A stretch of DNA of 7,384 bases from assembly GCA_018067115.1 (NCBI GenBank), contig JAGPVI010000089.1:1-7384 (forward strand), given 5' to 3'. This DNA comes from Bizionia sp. GTDB taxonomy: Bacteria; Bacteroidota; Bacteroidia; Flavobacteriales; Flavobacteriaceae. Below are positions 1 to 6,392 of the stretch, piece by piece. The first letter of the stretch is position 1. Each line of letters begins with the position of its first letter. The notes beneath the pieces were generated by a model. It was not told the DNA's origin, did no database searches, and saw only the letters and a list, made by a program, of their open reading frames with translations. A program made the position numbers and the translations under genes.

Positions 1-1
1 A

Positions 2-1336
2 GATGATAAAACGATTCAATATGCATTAAATTTTGATAAACAATTTGATGAAAGCGGTCATAAATTAACCTTCGATTTTCAATTTGAAGACACTCAAGAA
101 AACGAAAACTCTTTAGTTAATATTAATGGTTTAGATTCTGAAAAGGTTGTTAATTTAGAAGACCAACAACGTATCTTACTACAAACAGATTATGTTTTAC
201 CTATTGGTGAAAAATCGCAATTTGAATTAGGATACCGTGGAAACTTTAATAATACAACTACAGATTACTCGGTTTCATTATTAGACACCGACACTAATAT
301 GTTCGAAAATAGTTCTGACTTAACAAACATTTTTAAATATAGAGAATACTTAACAGCTGTTTATTCTCAGTTTGGAAGTAAAATTGGTAAGTTCTCTTAT
401 CTTTTAGGTTTACGTTTAGAAAACACACAAATTACCTTAGACCAGCCCACCAGTGGAGACTACAATAAGAAAAGTTACACAGGCTTATTCCCTACTGTAA
501 ACTTAAGTTATGAATTAAATGAAAAAGAAAATGTAACATTAGCGTATAACAGACGTTTAAGAAGACCTTGGTCTTATTTCTTAAACCCGTTCCCATCACG
601 TTCTAGTGTAACTAACGTATTTCAAGGAAATCCAGATTTAGACCCTAGTTACTCTGGTCAAGTTGATTTAGGTTATATTAAACGTTTTGGTAAGTTTACT
701 TTCGACACCTCTGCATATTATGCACACGCAACAGACGTGTTTAACTTTATAAGCTACGATTCTGGAAATACTGTTCTCATTGATGGAGAACTAGTACCAG
801 TAATTAATCGTGGACCAATAAACTTATCTACCGAAGACCGTATTGGGTTTGAATTTACTTTAGGATACCGCGCGTCGAAAAAATGGAATATCAACGGAAA
901 CTTTAACTTTTTCCAGAATGAAACGGAAGGTGTTACGCCAAACGGTTTAGATTTAGGAAACAAAAGCACAAGTTGGTTTGCAAGAATTAACAATAAATAC
1001 ACGTTACCTGCAGGGATAGATTCTCAAGTTCAATTATTTTATAGAGGACCGAGTGAAGATGCACAAAATAAAAGAGAAGGATCTTTTAATACAAATGTAG
1101 CGTTTAGTAAAGATGTGTTTAACGAAAAAGGATCTATTGCTTTTAATGTAAGTGATGTGTTTAACAGCAGAAAGCGTGTGCAAACAACATCTACACCTAC
1201 ATTTTATGCAGACAGCGAATTTCAATGGAGAGAGCGTAGTTTTAACTTATCGTTCACGTACAGATTCAATCAGCAAAAAAACAGACAACAACGTCAGAGA
1301 GATGCAAATGGTGGTGGAGAAGAGTTTGAAGGCTAG
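2..1336 (+). CDS. TonB-dependent receptor-like outer-membrane beta-barrel protein, C-terminal part (5' end outside window)
   Basis: The reading frame is open from base 2 to the TAG at 1334-1336, giving 444 residues; the first internal ATG (299) is not the true start because the frame is coding-like well upstream of it. The sequence is a run of alternating aromatic/polar beta-strands with Asn/Gly-rich turns, as in a membrane barrel. Around window residues 182-198 it carries the YNRRLRRP...LNPFPS stretch, followed by GNPDLDP at about 209-215. I recognise this pair as typical of the Bacteroidota outer-membrane barrel family OMP_b-brl_3, the barrel part of many TonB-dependent receptors. The last strand ends in FTYRFN at about residue 423, and a hydrophilic Gln/Arg-rich then Gly/Glu-rich tail of 21 residues follows. 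The N-terminal carboxypeptidase-like and plug domains expected in a full protein of about 800 residues would lie upstream. The ligand cannot be inferred. A strong terminator follows, so it is the last gene of its transcript. Confidence 0.88.
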   Translation, partial: DDKTIQYALNFDKQFDESGHKLTFDFQFEDTQENENSLVNINGLDSEKVVNLEDQQRILLQTDYVLPIGEKSQFELGYRGNFNNTTTDYSVSLLDTDTNMFENSSDLTNIFKYREYLTAVYSQFGSKIGKFSYLLGLRLENTQITLDQPTSGDYNKKSYTGLFPTVNLSYELNEKENVTLAYNRRLRRPWSYFLNPFPSRSSVTNVFQGNPDLDPSYSGQVDLGYIKRFGKFTFDTSAYYAHATDVFNFISYDSGNTVLIDGELVPVINRGPINLSTEDRIGFEFTLGYRASKKWNINGNFNFFQNETEGVTPNGLDLGNKSTSWFARINNKYTLPAGIDSQVQLFYRGPSEDAQNKREGSFNTNVAFSKDVFNEKGSIAFNVSDVFNSRKRVQTTSTPTFYADSEFQWRERSFNLSFTYRFNQQKNRQQRQRDANGGGEEFEG

Positions 1337-1378
1337 AATAAATACAGTGTAACTCTAATAAGACTATTTTAATATATT

Positions 1379-1412
1379 AAAACCTGAACAGTAAACACTG
1401 TTCAGGTTTTTT
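1379..1412 (+). terminator. Rho-independent terminator of the receptor gene
   Basis: A perfect 14-bp stem, AAAACCTGAACAGT (1379-1392) with ACTGTTCAGGTTTT (1397-1410), closes a 4-base AAAC loop and runs into a T-rich tract. It lies 42 bases after the receptor stop codon on the same strand. The A-tract on the 5' side would allow some activity in the other direction, but the nearest minus-strand gene has its own hairpin first. Confidence 0.9.
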
Positions 1413-1540
1413 GTTTTAAAGTCTTTTCATTACACTCCATCTAGCTACTACTTTCTTCAAAAGAACAAGCATCTAACAAGCCTGACATAATGATTTAAGC
1501 TAAACTCAGTTCTTAGTAAGTGAATATTTCACGCTAGAGC

Positions 1541-1578
1541 ATAAAAAAAGGGAAACTAAATAGTTTCCCTTTTTTTAT
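1541..1578 (-). terminator. Rho-independent terminator of the 57-residue membrane protein gene
   Basis: An almost perfect palindrome: ATAAAAAAAGGGAAACT (1541-1557) pairs with AGTTTCCCTTTTTTTAT (1562-1578). The GGGAAACT core is flanked by seven A on one side and seven T on the other, so it reads as a terminator on either strand. It lies 16 bases beyond the stop codon of the minus-strand gene at 1595-1768, whose transcript it most likely ends. The plus-strand receptor transcript already has its own hairpin at 1379-1412. Confidence 0.85.
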
Positions 1579-1594
1579 ATATAATTTTAAAAAA

Positions 1595-1768
1595 TTAAGC
1601 GTCGCGCTTAGCTTTTTTTTCATCTCTAATTTCTTTAAGGCGTTCCATAATACTTCCACCAATCCAGTAAGGAATAATAAAAGTTGTTAAAAATATCATT
1701 AACCAAAACCCTAAGGTTAAAATAGTTAAGAATGCTAAAAAGCCTAAATATTGGTCAAATTCGAACAT
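1595..1768 (-). CDS. Small single-span membrane protein, 57 residues, function unknown
   Basis: The product starts MFEFDQYLGF and has one long hydrophobic stretch at about residues 8-39 (rich in Leu, Phe, Ile and Thr, ending IIPYWIGG), then a strongly charged tail from about residue 42 to 57 (ERLKEIRDEKKAKRDA). By the positive-inside rule the tail should be cytoplasmic. I chose the ATG at 1768. The frame stays open to a TTG at 1801, but that TTG falls inside the promoter -7 box (1799-1806), so it would not be transcribed. The gene has its own promoter and terminator, which argues that it is real and monocistronic. I do not recognise a named family. The opposite strand offers no competing gene. 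Function is unknown; a small inner-membrane protein is all that can be supported. Confidence 0.75.
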   Translation of the reverse strand: MFEFDQYLGFLAFLTILTLGFWLMIFLTTFIIPYWIGGSIMERLKEIRDEKKAKRDA

Positions 1769-1798
1769 AATTGATTGTGTCTTGTTATATTTATAAAG

Positions 1799-1829
1799 CA
1801 AATATAAGACAAACTCCTTTTTTAAACAA
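1799..1829 (-). promoter_or_regulatory. Bacteroidota-type promoter for the 57-residue membrane protein
   Basis: Read on the minus strand, TTG (1829-1827), a 20-base spacer and TATATTTG (1806-1799) match the Bacteroidota primary sigma factor pattern of TTG and TAnnTTTG at the usual spacing. Transcription should begin around 1790-1795, leaving a leader of roughly 25 bases before the ATG at 1768. This is the cleanest promoter in the window. Confidence 0.75.
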
Positions 1830-1933
1830 TACTAAGTCCAAAATAATTATTGAGTTAAGGGAATAACCCTATACTTTATAATGTTTTGAGATATTTGTTG
1901 GTTTTAAAATCTAAAAACAACCTTTTTTAAGTA

Positions 1934-1946
1934 TAGTAGACTACTA
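1934..1946. repeat. 13-base inverted repeat TAGTAG-A-CTACTA
   Basis: TAGTAG (1934-1939) and CTACTA (1941-1946) are exact reverse complements around one A, in the region between two divergent genes. This could be a regulator half-site pair, but it is short, lies about 190 bases from the fumC start and about 105 bases upstream of the minus-strand promoter, and may be chance in AT-rich DNA. Confidence 0.25.
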
Positions 1947-2052
1947 CTCTATGCTTCATATTAAATAGTGTTATTATAAAGAGTGCTCTCGTTTTACTTT
2001 AAGTTAAAAATGTTGTAGTGTTTAAATCGTGATACATTCCGAAGAAAAAAAA

Positions 2053-2113
2053 CTGATTAGTGTTAAATATTCTATGTTTGTAAATAATAAATGCGCTTAA
2101 AATTGTAAATTTG
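2053..2113 (+). promoter_or_regulatory. Candidate promoter boxes for fumC
   Basis: Two sequences fit the Bacteroidota -7 consensus TAnnTTTG: TATGTTTG at 2073-2080 and TAAATTTG at 2106-2113. The first has only CTG (2053-2055) at a 17-base spacing. The second has the TTTG of the first box 25 bases upstream, which is longer than usual. The second would give a leader of about 20 bases, the first about 50. Neither has an ideal -33 element, so which is used cannot be decided by eye. Confidence 0.45.
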
Positions 2114-2137
2114 TTGCACTAAAATAAACCACAAATT

Positions 2138-3535
2138 ATGGAATTTAGAATAGAAAAAGACACAATGGGTGACGTAAAAGTCCCTGCAGATAAACTTTGG
2201 GGCGCACAAACGGAACGCTCTAGAAATAACTTTAAAATTGGCCCAGCAGCCTCTATGCCTTTAGAAGTTGTTTACGGATTTGCTTACTTAAAAAAGGCTG
2301 CCGCTTATACAAACTGCGAACTTGGCGTTTTATCTAGTGAAAAAAGAGACTTAATAGCTGCTGTTTGTGATGAGATTTTAGACGGGCAACACGACGACCA
2401 ATTTCCATTAGTTATTTGGCAAACGGGTTCTGGTACGCAAAGTAATATGAACGTAAACGAGGTGATTGCTAATAGAGCACACCAATTGGCAGGCCACGTG
2501 GTTGGTGAAGGAGACAAAACAATACAGCCAAACGACGATGTAAATAAATCGCAATCGTCTAACGATACCTTTCCTACAGGAATGCATATTGCTGCTTATA
2601 AAAAAGTAGTAGAAAACACAATTCCAGGTGTTATTAAACTAAGAAACACGCTTAACGAAAAAGCGATTGCTTTTAAAGAGGTTGTAAAAATTGGTAGAAC
2701 ACACTTAATGGATGCTACACCTTTAACGCTTGGTCAGGAATTTTCTGGTTATGTATCGCAATTAGATTACGGCTTAAAAGCCTTAGAAAACACCTTACCT
2801 CACTTAAGCGAAATTGCATTAGGAGGTACTGCTGTTGGTACGGGGTTAAATACACCAAAAGGATATGATGTTTTGGTAGCCAAATATATTTCTGAATTTA
2901 CAGGAAAACCGTTTGTTACGGCTCCAAATAAATTTGAAGCTTTAGCTGCTCACGACGCCCTTGTAGAGACGCATGGCGCATTAAAACAACTTGCTGTTTC
3001 ATTAAATAAAATTGCTAACGATATTAGAATGATGGCTTCGGGCCCTAGAAGTGGTATTGGTGAAATTAATATTCCAGCAAACGAGCCAGGTAGTTCTATT
3101 ATGCCAGGAAAAGTTAACCCTACACAATGTGAGGCGTTAACAATGGTATGCGCACAAGTTATGGGTAACGATGTTGCTGTAACTGTTGGTGGTATGCAAG
3201 GGCATTACGAACTTAACGTCTTTAAACCTATGATGGCTGCCAACCTATTACAATCGGCACAATTAATAGGTGATGCTTGCGCAAGTTTCGACGAGCATTG
3301 TGCTAGCGGAATTGAGCCTAACCACGGTGTAATTAAGCAGTTATTAAATAACTCTTTAATGCTTGTTACTGCTTTAAATACTAAGATTGGATACTATAAA
3401 GCTGCTGAAATTGCTAACACAGCACACAAAAATGGTACAACCTTAAAAACGGAAGCTGTAAACTTAGGTTACGTTACCGCCGAAGACTATGACGAATGGG
3501 TAAAACCAGAAGAAATGGTGGGATCACTTAAATAG
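2138..3535 (+). CDS. fumC: Class II fumarate hydratase (fumarase C)
   Basis: The enzyme reversibly hydrates fumarate to L-malate in the TCA cycle and is a cytoplasmic, iron-independent homotetramer. At 465 residues it is the normal length for the family. Conserved blocks appear in order: GSGTQSNMN at 97-105, SSNDT at 140-144, GRTHLMDATP at 186-195 with the catalytic-site His at 189, and the fumarase/aspartase signature GSSIMPGKVNP at 318-328 with the catalytic Ser at 319. These sit one residue beyond E. coli FumC numbering (H188, S318). GRTHLMDATP favours fumarase; aspartase and argininosuccinate lyase carry other residues around this His. The ATG at 2138 is supported by MEFRIEKDTMGDVKVP, a usual fumarase N-terminus, and by an A-rich upstream context with no Shine-Dalgarno site. 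The gene has its own terminator and no close co-directional neighbour, so it is probably monocistronic. Confidence 0.97.
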   Translation: MEFRIEKDTMGDVKVPADKLWGAQTERSRNNFKIGPAASMPLEVVYGFAYLKKAAAYTNCELGVLSSEKRDLIAAVCDEILDGQHDDQFPLVIWQTGSGTQSNMNVNEVIANRAHQLAGHVVGEGDKTIQPNDDVNKSQSSNDTFPTGMHIAAYKKVVENTIPGVIKLRNTLNEKAIAFKEVVKIGRTHLMDATPLTLGQEFSGYVSQLDYGLKALENTLPHLSEIALGGTAVGTGLNTPKGYDVLVAKYISEFTGKPFVTAPNKFEALAAHDALVETHGALKQLAVSLNKIANDIRMMASGPRSGIGEINIPANEPGSSIMPGKVNPTQCEALTMVCAQVMGNDVAVTVGGMQGHYELNVFKPMMAANLLQSAQLIGDACASFDEHCASGIEPNHGVIKQLLNNSLMLVTALNTKIGYYKAAEIANTAHKNGTTLKTEAVNLGYVTAEDYDEWVKPEEMVGSLK

Positions 3536-3567
3536 TCCTTCTTACTTATAGTTTTAAATTAAAGTCT

Positions 3568-3605
3568 AAAAAGCCAAAATGCATCACTGTATTTTGGCTT
3601 TTTTA
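3568..3605 (+). terminator. Rho-independent terminator of fumC
   Basis: AAAAAGCCAAAAT (3568-3580) pairs exactly with ATTTTGGCTTTTT (3591-3603). The stem extends inward by G-U, C-G and A-U pairs to a TCAC loop, giving about 16 bp, and it ends in a T run. It lies 33 bases after the fumC stop codon. Confidence 0.9.
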
Positions 3606-3670
3606 GTTGAAGTAAGTACCTTTTTTAGTTCAGAATTAATCATTGTAAAAAGGAGACATACAGTATACCG

Positions 3671-3759
3671 CTCCTATTCACCTATATTAGAAACTAAAAC
3701 CCTATTTATTTTTTGAAGCTTAGCTCCTGCTCCAATACTCTATTTTCTACTCCTATTCA
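3671..3759. repeat. 10-base direct repeat CTCCTATTCA in the gap before the hutI operon
   Basis: CTCCTATTCA occurs at 3671-3680 and again at 3750-3759, 79 bases apart, in a C/T-rich stretch that also contains CTCCTGCTCC near 3724. The rest of 3606-3819 holds no gene or RNA structure that I can support. The repeat could be a regulator site or simply reflect the local pyrimidine bias. Confidence 0.25.
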
Positions 3760-3819
3760 TTCAGCTCAAAAACGGACAAAACGACGTGTACAAACAACCA
3801 AAAACTCTTCAATTTGTTT

Positions 3820-3827
3820 TATATTTG
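3820..3827 (+). promoter_or_regulatory. TATATTTG -7 box directly before the small membrane gene and hutI
   Basis: TATATTTG is an exact match to the Bacteroidota -7 element TAnnTTTG and ends only four bases before the ATG at 3832. No TTG sits at the usual 19-21 base spacing upstream, where the sequence is CCAA-like, so the -33 half is weak. If it is used, transcription would start at or within a few bases of the start codon. Confidence 0.5.
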
Positions 3828-3831
3828 AGGT

Positions 3832-4116
3832 ATGAAAAACGCATTAAACAATCCTCAATATAACATTATTGCCGTTATTATATTCGAAATAATTACGTGT
3901 AGTATTTCGTTTTCAGCAAATTTTAGCGACGGTAGTATTACAACAACAGTAATTAAATGGACACCAGCATTAATCGGTATTTCTACCCTTATTATTTATT
4001 TTGTTTCTAGACTTTTTATCAAGAAACTGAATTGGATTATTACCCTTTTAGGAATCATTTTAATGTTCTACGCGGCACTTACTATTTACGGTACCGATTT
4101 CTCACAAACTATATAA
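3832..4116 (+). CDS. Small membrane protein with three predicted spans, 94 residues, upstream of hutI
   Basis: Hydrophobic segments lie at about residues 11-29, 44-62 and 67-87, separated by a polar loop (about 30-43, FSDGSITTT) and a short Lys-containing turn (FIKKLNW). There is no signal peptide cleavage site and no Cys/His cluster or other catalytic motif. I do not recognise the family. The ATG at 3832 is the only usable early start; the next Met is in the third span. The stop lies 14 bases before hutI on the same strand with no terminator between, so the two genes are probably co-transcribed. A role in uptake of histidine or urocanate is conceivable from context alone, but the protein is much smaller than known transporters and nothing in its sequence shows it. 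Confidence 0.7.
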   Translation: MKNALNNPQYNIIAVIIFEIITCSISFSANFSDGSITTTVIKWTPALIGISTLIIYFVSRLFIKKLNWIITLLGIILMFYAALTIYGTDFSQTI

Positions 4117-4130
4117 AATTATAATACACA

Positions 4131-5369
4131 ATGTCTACATTAATAATTAATATAAAAGAACTTCTTCAGGTTAGAGAACCTAATGTTTTAAAGGTTTCTG
4201 GAGAAGAGATGAAAACACTTCCAACTATACAAAATGCTTATTTACTAATAGAAGATGATACCATTGTCGATTACGGCACAATGGATAATTGTGAAGGTAT
4301 TACTGCCGACAAAACTATTGATGCATCAGGTAAAATTGTAATGCCAACGTGGTGCGATTCTCATACACACATTGTCTATGCAGGAAATCGAGAGCAAGAA
4401 TTTGTTGATAGAATTAATGGTTTAAGCTACGCTGATATTGCTAATCGTGGAGGAGGAATTGTAAATTCTGCCGAAAAACTACAAAACACTAGCGAAGAAG
4501 AGCTGTACCAGCAATCTATTGCACGCGTAAAAAGCGTAATTAAATTAGGTACCGGCGCGCTAGAAATTAAATCGGGCTACGGATTAACAACCGAAGCCGA
4601 AATGAAAATGTTACGCGTTATAAAACGTATAAAAAAAGAGTTTCCTATTAAAGTAAAAGCTACTTTTTTAGGCGCACACGCTCTACCTAAAGAATATAAA
4701 GAAAATAAAGACGGTTACGTTGATTTAATAATTAATGAAATGTTGCCTAAAATTGCTGAAGAAAATTTGGCCGATTATGTAGATGTATTTTGCGAAAAAG
4801 GCTATTTCTCGCTAGAAGATACCGAACGTATTATGGAAGCAGGAAAACAGTATCATTTAACGTCTAAAATTCACGTTAATCAATTTAATGCTTTCGGCGG
4901 GATTGCTTTGTCTGTAAAACACAATGCTTTAAGTGTGGATCATTTAGAAGAGTTAAACGACGACGATATTGCCGCCCTAAAGGGAAGTGTTACAATGCCT
5001 GTAGCCTTACCATCATGCTCTTATTTCTTGAGCATTCCCTATACGCCTGGTCGTAAAATTATAGACGCTGGATTACCTCTTGCTTTAGCATCCGATTATA
5101 ATCCGGGATCTACACCTTCTGGAAATATGAATTTTGTAGTCAGTACTGCCTGCATAAAAATGAGATTAACACCAGAAGAGGCTATCAACGCTGCTACTAT
5201 TAACGGCGCGTATGCTATGGGAATTTCTAACGCTTACGGAAGTGTTACAAAAGGTAAAAAAGCAAATCTAATCATTACTAAACAAGTGCCTAGTTATAAC
5301 TATTTACCGTATTCTTTTGGTGAAAACTTGATTGAAAACGTTATAATAAACGGAAAATTAATAGAGTAA
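4131..5369 (+). CDS. hutI: Imidazolonepropionase (histidine degradation, step 3)
   Basis: HutI hydrolyses 4-imidazolone-5-propanoate to N-formimino-L-glutamate in the cytoplasm. The 412 residues are a full-length amidohydrolase-superfamily protein. Metal and active-site positions are all visible: HTH at 78-80 inside CDSHTHIVYAG, GAHALP with His183, KIHVNQF with His248, SVDHLEEL with His271, and ASDYNPGS with Asp322. The substrate-binding blocks EIKSGYGL (145-152) and NPGSTPSGN (324-332) are typical of HutI and separate it from other amidohydrolases such as dihydroorotases or cytosine deaminases. The start at 4131 places the small N-terminal beta domain (about 1-70) before the barrel, as expected. 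It follows a small membrane-protein gene by 14 bases and ends before a bidirectional terminator. hutG, for the next step, begins about 1.1 kb downstream on the same strand, but an antisense gene lies between them, so the two are not one operon. Confidence 0.96.
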   Translation: MSTLIINIKELLQVREPNVLKVSGEEMKTLPTIQNAYLLIEDDTIVDYGTMDNCEGITADKTIDASGKIVMPTWCDSHTHIVYAGNREQEFVDRINGLSYADIANRGGGIVNSAEKLQNTSEEELYQQSIARVKSVIKLGTGALEIKSGYGLTTEAEMKMLRVIKRIKKEFPIKVKATFLGAHALPKEYKENKDGYVDLIINEMLPKIAEENLADYVDVFCEKGYFSLEDTERIMEAGKQYHLTSKIHVNQFNAFGGIALSVKHNALSVDHLEELNDDDIAALKGSVTMPVALPSCSYFLSIPYTPGRKIIDAGLPLALASDYNPGSTPSGNMNFVVSTACIKMRLTPEEAINAATINGAYAMGISNAYGSVTKGKKANLIITKQVPSYNYLPYSFGENLIENVIINGKLIE

Positions 5370-5410
5370 CTTATACCTTATTTTACAGATTAAAACTCTG
5401 TTTTACACAT

Positions 5411-5449
5411 AAAAAAAGACCTGAAACATATTTGTTTCAGGTCTTTTTT
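5411..5449. terminator. Bidirectional terminator between hutI and the convergent coiled-coil gene
   Basis: A-rich flank plus GACCTGAAACA (5418-5428) pairs with TGTTTCAGGTC (5433-5443) around a TATT loop. Six further A-T pairs (5412-5417 with 5444-5449) extend the stem and supply a U tract on either strand. It lies 41 bases after the hutI stop and about 55 bases beyond the stop of the minus-strand gene, so it suits both convergent transcripts. Confidence 0.88.
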
Positions 5450-5459
5450 ATTTTGTACT

Positions 5460-5486
5460 CTTATAGTGTTCCTACAATACTATAAG
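5460..5486. repeat. Second inverted repeat (stem-loop) beyond the coiled-coil gene
   Basis: CTTATAGT (5460-5467) and ACTATAAG (5479-5486) are exact reverse complements. On the plus strand the stem extends inward by a G-U and two U-A pairs to a CCTAC loop, giving 11 pairs. It lacks a GC core and a following U run, so it is not a classical terminator. It lies 18 bases past the stop of the minus-strand gene and may stabilise that transcript's 3' end. Confidence 0.45.
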
Positions 5487-5504
5487 TTGTATTAATTAAC
5501 TTAA

Positions 5505-6392
5505 TTACTTTAAAGTAAATTGAGAACTAGAAACTAAGTCTGCCCCATTAAAAACATTGACCCTGTAACGTCCTTCCTCGAAATCTTTATCTTCTTTACT
5601 CGTAATAAATTCGCAAACATCTAAGTTAGCATCTTCGTAATTAAACTTACTAATTACACTATAATTTAAAGTTTCTTCACCAAAAGTAATTTGCTCATTC
5701 GCACCTAGAATATTATTCTTAGGATCTATTACTTGAACATAAAGTTCTTTATCTCCTGCTTCTACTAATTTATTTTTAGCTACCGTAAAACACACTCTAA
5801 TTTTATCGCTACGTCTTGCACGTTCAGTAGGAATTAATTTCCCCGAAGAGCGCTCAATAACCCCATAGCCTTTTAAATTTAAAGTATTTAATACAGAGGC
5901 ATTTAATACCACATTCGCCAACTCTGTGTTTTGCGACAATAATGAATCTGTAAACATCGTTCGCTCTTCCAATTGCACTTTAGTGCTATCTAAAGAAGAT
6001 GCTAATAATGTATTACGGACCTTTAACTCATCATTTTCTGCCAAAACAATATCCATTTCCTTTTTTAGAGCATTATACTTATTTCTATAACTCATCAAGT
6101 TTTTCAAGTTAGCTTCAGACTTCTTTAATGAATTAATTAACTCATCTATTTCTGCTTTTGCTTCCACCAAATTCTGATTAACATCCTTACTTTCTGACAT
6201 AGCAACTTCATACTGCGCAGACATCGCGTTTAAATCCTTAAGTACCATTACTTTTTCCTCAGTAAGTTGTTTTTCGGTAGTGACTTTATTCTTATACAAA
6301 GAAGAAGAAAATATAGCTAGACCTATAAATAAGGCAATAGCAATTCCTAAAGCGACTTTTAAGCCAGTATTAGCAGTATTATTATTTGTCAT
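5505..6392 (-). CDS. Membrane-anchored coiled-coil protein with a C-terminal beta-rich domain, function unknown
   Basis: The 295-residue product has a short polar N-terminus, one hydrophobic span at about 13-31, and a long Glu/Lys/Leu-rich helical region from about 36 to 165 with coiled-coil heptad character. A beta-rich domain of about 125 residues (172-295) follows, with strands such as DKIRVCFTV, ELYVQVIDP and GRYRVNVF. The layout suggests a single anchor (uncleaved, or possibly a signal peptide) with coiled coil and C-terminal domain outside the cytoplasm. The only two cysteines, C201 and C260, are both in the C-terminal domain and could form a disulfide there. From memory, similar proteins are common in Flavobacteriaceae and are sometimes labelled as ParA-like chromosome partitioning proteins. 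No Walker A motif is present here, so that label would be wrong. The ATG at 6392 precedes the span sensibly. It is transcribed against hutI and away from hutG. Confidence 0.85.
   Translation of the reverse strand: MTNNNTANTGLKVALGIAIALFIGLAIFSSSLYKNKVTTEKQLTEEKVMVLKDLNAMSAQYEVAMSESKDVNQNLVEAKAEIDELINSLKKSEANLKNLMSYRNKYNALKKEMDIVLAENDELKVRNTLLASSLDSTKVQLEERTMFTDSLLSQNTELANVVLNASVLNTLNLKGYGVIERSSGKLIPTERARRSDKIRVCFTVAKNKLVEAGDKELYVQVIDPKNNILGANEQITFGEETLNYSVISKFNYEDANLDVCEFITSKEDKDFEEGRYRVNVFNGADLVSSSQFTLK

Larger units (their letters stand above)
1830..2137. other. Intergenic region between the divergent small-membrane gene and fumC
   Basis: About 308 AT-rich bases with no plausible coding frame and no RNA gene that I can recognise. 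It contains the imperfectly matched fumC promoter boxes at 2053-2113 and a small odd palindrome at 1934-1946. I see no riboswitch-like structure and no hairpin that would act as an attenuator. Confidence 0.6.

Noticed and set aside
754..1352. Open frames antisense to, or out of frame with, the receptor gene (754-1002 and 1034-1225 on minus, 1152-1352 on plus)
   Set aside because: They overlap a frame with clear barrel-family sequence, have implausible compositions (for example Cys/Arg-rich), and lack start or promoter signals.
1520..1532. Small dyad GTGAA-TAT-TTCAC between the two terminators
   Set aside because: A five-base arm is too short to support a function, and no promoter or gene depends on this position.
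1769..1801. Upstream TTG start adding 11 residues to the small membrane protein
   Set aside because: The TTG lies within the -7 promoter element, upstream of the expected transcription start, so it cannot be translated from that promoter.
2305..2517. 70-residue antisense frame inside fumC
   Set aside because: It lies entirely within a strongly conserved fumarase region and has no independent signal.
4878..4886. Gln251 in HutI where B. subtilis HutI has Glu252 near the metal site
   Set aside because: From memory, other HutI proteins, such as those of proteobacteria with HADQ, also have Gln here, so it is not an anomaly.
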